In this document: in pieces, positions 4,093-6,066 of the stretch
How positions within the stretch are numbered: the stretch's first letter is position 1
How the letters are laid out: every line of letters starts with the position of its first letter
Assembly (NCBI GenBank): GCA_016291995.1
Contig: JAEEZV010000013.1
Location: 1 to 6,066 of the forward strand
Length of the DNA stretch: 6,066 nt
Direction: 5' to 3'
Source of the DNA: Caryophanales bacterium
GTDB taxonomy: Bacteria; Bacillota_I; Bacilli_A; RF39; UBA660
Made by a program: the position numbers and the translations under genes
Notes under the pieces: model-generated
What the model saw: only the letters and a program-made list of their open reading frames with translations
Told to the model about the DNA's origin: nothing
Databases searched by the model: none

Positions 4093-6066
4093 TTAACTTT
4101 CTATATCATCGAGTTGTTGCTCGATTGAATCCATTTTATCATCAATATTTTTTAATGTTTTATACTCTGGATCTAACTTAAGTGTTGTCCCTACTGGTTT
4201 AGTTTCTTTTACATCATTGCTAACCAAATCGACAACTTTATATGTACTAAGTATTCTATCTTTAACAATGAATGAGCCATTACTTGGTCTATCCATAATT
4301 GCTATTTCAGTAAGTTTAACCGGTTTTACTTCAGCAATAGATGTTACTACTATTTCTTCTTTAGAATTTTCTAAATAGCAATTAATTATCTTACTAGGAT
4401 TACTTTTAATTTCTTTCATTAAAAGTATTCCTCTATTAGCTCTACTTGTCTTTTCAATATTATTTAGTTTAAGTCTCTTAGCAGTACCTTTATCAGTAAT
4501 AATTGTTAGGTATTCAACTTCTGGATTAAACTGTGTTCCAAAGACAACTTCATCATCTTTTAACTTAATTGATTTAACACCACTGGCTCTGATACCTACG
4601 ACACTTACTTCGGATATATCATACCACAATCCATAACCATTCTTAGTAGCTACCATTACATCTGGATAACTACTATAGGATACTGATACGACACTATCAT
4701 CATCACTAAGTTTAATCATACCAATTTCTTTAGTATATCTTCCAACTTTGAAATCAGATAATTTAGTTCTCTTAACCATACCATTTTTTGTGAATATTGT
4801 GATATATTTATCTTCATCAAAATTATATACTGGCATAGCACCGATAACTTTTTCATCCGATGACATCATAATAATATTACTTACATGTTTTCCTAAATCT
4901 TTCCATTTAAGTTCTGGTATATCGTATACTGGTAAATATAGGTAATTACCTTTATCTGTAAACACTAAAACTGTTTCTGTAGTATTAATATTATATAATC
5001 CTAAAACATAGTCACCATCTTTTAGACTAGTTTCTTCAGTGTTGGCACCATAACTTCTAGCACTGACTCTCTTAATGTATCCATCATGAGTTATGACTAC
5101 AATAACATCTTCTTTAGGGATCATTTCAGATGTATCAATCTTTATTTCTTCCATTTCTTCTTGAATTTCAGTTCTTCTTGGACTACCATATTCTTTCTTG
5201 ATTTTCTTAAGTTCCTCTTTGATAACGGTATTAAGTTTTTCAGGACTAGCTAAAATTGCTTCCAACATAGCCATTATCTTTTCTAGATTTGCCTTTTCTT
5301 CATTTAGAATAACGATATCCGTATTAGTTAATCTATATAATTGTAAATTGACAATTTCGGTAGCTTGTTCTTCAGTAAATTCATATTTTTTAACTAAATT
5401 CTCTATAGCATCAGCTTTGTTTTTACTAGCTCTAATCGTTTTAATAACTTCATCTAAAATAGAAATTGCTTTGATAAGTCCTTCCACGATATGATATCTT
5501 TTTTTAGCATGAGCTAAATCAAAACTAGTTCTTTTAGTAACAACTTCTTTTTGATGAGCAATATAGGCATCCAAGATCTGAATAAGTCCTAGTTGCATAG
5601 GTCTACGATTAACAATTGCTATCATATTATAGTTATAGCTTACTTGTAGTTCAGTATTTTTATATAAGTAATTTAAAATATTCTTACTATTAGCTTCTTT
5701 TTTTAGTTCAATTGTAATCTGTAATCCATCTTTATCAGATTCATCTATAACGGATACGATACCATCAATTTTTTTATCTATTCTAATTTCATCTATTTTT
5801 TTAACTAGCAATTGTTTGTTAACATCATATGGTATTTCACTTATAATAATTTTGTTTTTATCTATCTGAATCTTACTTCTTATTAGGATTCTACCTTTAC
5901 CAGTTTCATATGCTTCATGAAGTCCACTAGCTCCGATAGCTACACCACCAGTAGGAAAATCTGGTCCTTTGATATAGTTAAGCAATGTATCTAGCCTACT
6001 ATTAGGATTATCAATACGATAAATTGTAGCATCGATTACTTCACTCAAATTGTGTGGTGGAATATT
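4093..6066 (-). CDS. parC: DNA topoisomerase IV subunit A (5' end outside window)
   Basis: ParC is the DNA-cutting subunit of topoisomerase IV, which with ParE unlinks daughter chromosomes. The frame stays open to the window edge, giving 657 residues beginning NIPPHNLSEVIDA, the conserved TNIPPHN motif that lies about 165-175 residues into the family. The N-terminal winged-helix region and catalytic tyrosine are therefore missing. The TTG at 6048 is an internal leucine of this motif, not a start. Visible parts are FPTGG (37-41), EIPYDVNK (77-84), the helical coiled-coil gate region (about 150-300) and, from about 318, the C-terminal beta-pinwheel repeats such as VITHDGYIKR and IFTKNGMVKR. The pinwheel has RSYGANTEETSLKDGD where GyrA would carry the QRRGGKG GyrA box. 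This, with KWKDLGKHVSN, points to ParC rather than GyrA. The protein ends in an acidic helical tail. The stop is TAA, 13 bases before the rubrerythrin gene. Confidence 0.93.
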   Translation of the reverse strand, partial: NIPPHNLSEVIDATIYRIDNPNSRLDTLLNYIKGPDFPTGGVAIGASGLHEAYETGKGRILIRSKIQIDKNKIIISEIPYDVNKQLLVKKIDEIRIDKKIDGIVSVIDESDKDGLQITIELKKEANSKNILNYLYKNTELQVSYNYNMIAIVNRRPMQLGLIQILDAYIAHQKEVVTKRTSFDLAHAKKRYHIVEGLIKAISILDEVIKTIRASKNKADAIENLVKKYEFTEEQATEIVNLQLYRLTNTDIVILNEEKANLEKIMAMLEAILASPEKLNTVIKEELKKIKKEYGSPRRTEIQEEMEEIKIDTSEMIPKEDVIVVITHDGYIKRVSARSYGANTEETSLKDGDYVLGLYNINTTETVLVFTDKGNYLYLPVYDIPELKWKDLGKHVSNIIMMSSDEKVIGAMPVYNFDEDKYITIFTKNGMVKRTKLSDFKVGRYTKEIGMIKLSDDDSVVSVSYSSYPDVMVATKNGYGLWYDISEVSVVGIRASGVKSIKLKDDEVVFGTQFNPEVEYLTIITDKGTAKRLKLNNIEKTSRANRGILLMKEIKSNPSKIINCYLENSKEEIVVTSIAEVKPVKLTEIAIMDRPSNGSFIVKDRILSTYKVVDLVSNDVKETKPVGTTLKLDPEYKTLKNIDDKMDSIEQQLDDIES

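Noticed and set aside
4108..4125. Inverted repeat ATCGAG-TTGTTG-CTCGAT near the 3' end of parC
   Set aside because: The 6-bp stem is perfect but lies inside coding sequence (codons for Ile-Glu and Leu-Asp) and has no T-tract. It is most simply chance, though an effect on rubrerythrin translation cannot be ruled out.
4130..4165. Possible promoter for rubrerythrin within the parC end (TGATAAAAT as extended -10)
   Set aside because: The -10 resembles consensus, but the matching -35 position reads AAAACA, only three of six matches. In such AT-rich coding sequence this is expected by chance.
4748..5494. Two plus-strand open frames (4748-4945 and 5198-5494) opposite parC
   Set aside because: Both are short antisense shadows of parC with hydrophobic AT-rich composition and no family features.

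Overview
The window is AT-rich (roughly 30% GC by eye) and fully coding on the minus strand. It holds seven protein genes and one tRNA, and no credible gene on the plus strand. The proteins resemble low-GC Bacillota: a Gram-positive-type ParC, AGGAGG-type ribosome binding sites and TTGACA/TATAAT promoters. Rubrerythrin suggests an anaerobic or microaerophilic life. All Trp codons seen are TGG and one gene ends in TGA, so the standard bacterial code fits and a UGA=Trp mycoplasma is unlikely. An uncultured gut-type Bacilli or Mollicute-related lineage is possible, but this is a guess from base composition and gene content.

In transcription order, from the right edge to the left: (1) parC, topoisomerase IV subunit A, whose 5' end lies outside the window, is followed after 13 bases by a rubrerythrin gene and after 17 more by galE. 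The tight spacing suggests one transcript. (2) A small type IV prepilin-like gene follows galE. It has its own near-consensus promoter, whose -35 box overlaps the galE stop codon. An intrinsic terminator begins at its stop codon. (3) A new unit starts at a clear extended -10 promoter in front of nusB and runs nusB, xseA, xseB, tRNA-Thr(CGT). The last two protein genes overlap by 23 bases, and the tRNA begins 9 bases after the xseB stop. A hairpin with T-tracts at the left edge ends this unit.

Functionally this is a housekeeping segment: chromosome decatenation (ParC), peroxide defence (rubrerythrin), nucleotide-sugar supply (GalE), a predicted surface pseudopilin, antitermination (NusB), exonuclease VII (XseA/XseB) and a threonine tRNA. 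No mobile element, CRISPR array or new multi-gene system is visible. The points most worth a second look are the lone prepilin gene with its own promoter, the tRNA attached to a protein operon, and a cysteine in GalE that predicts a wider substrate range. No gene-free stretch exceeds about 85 bases.
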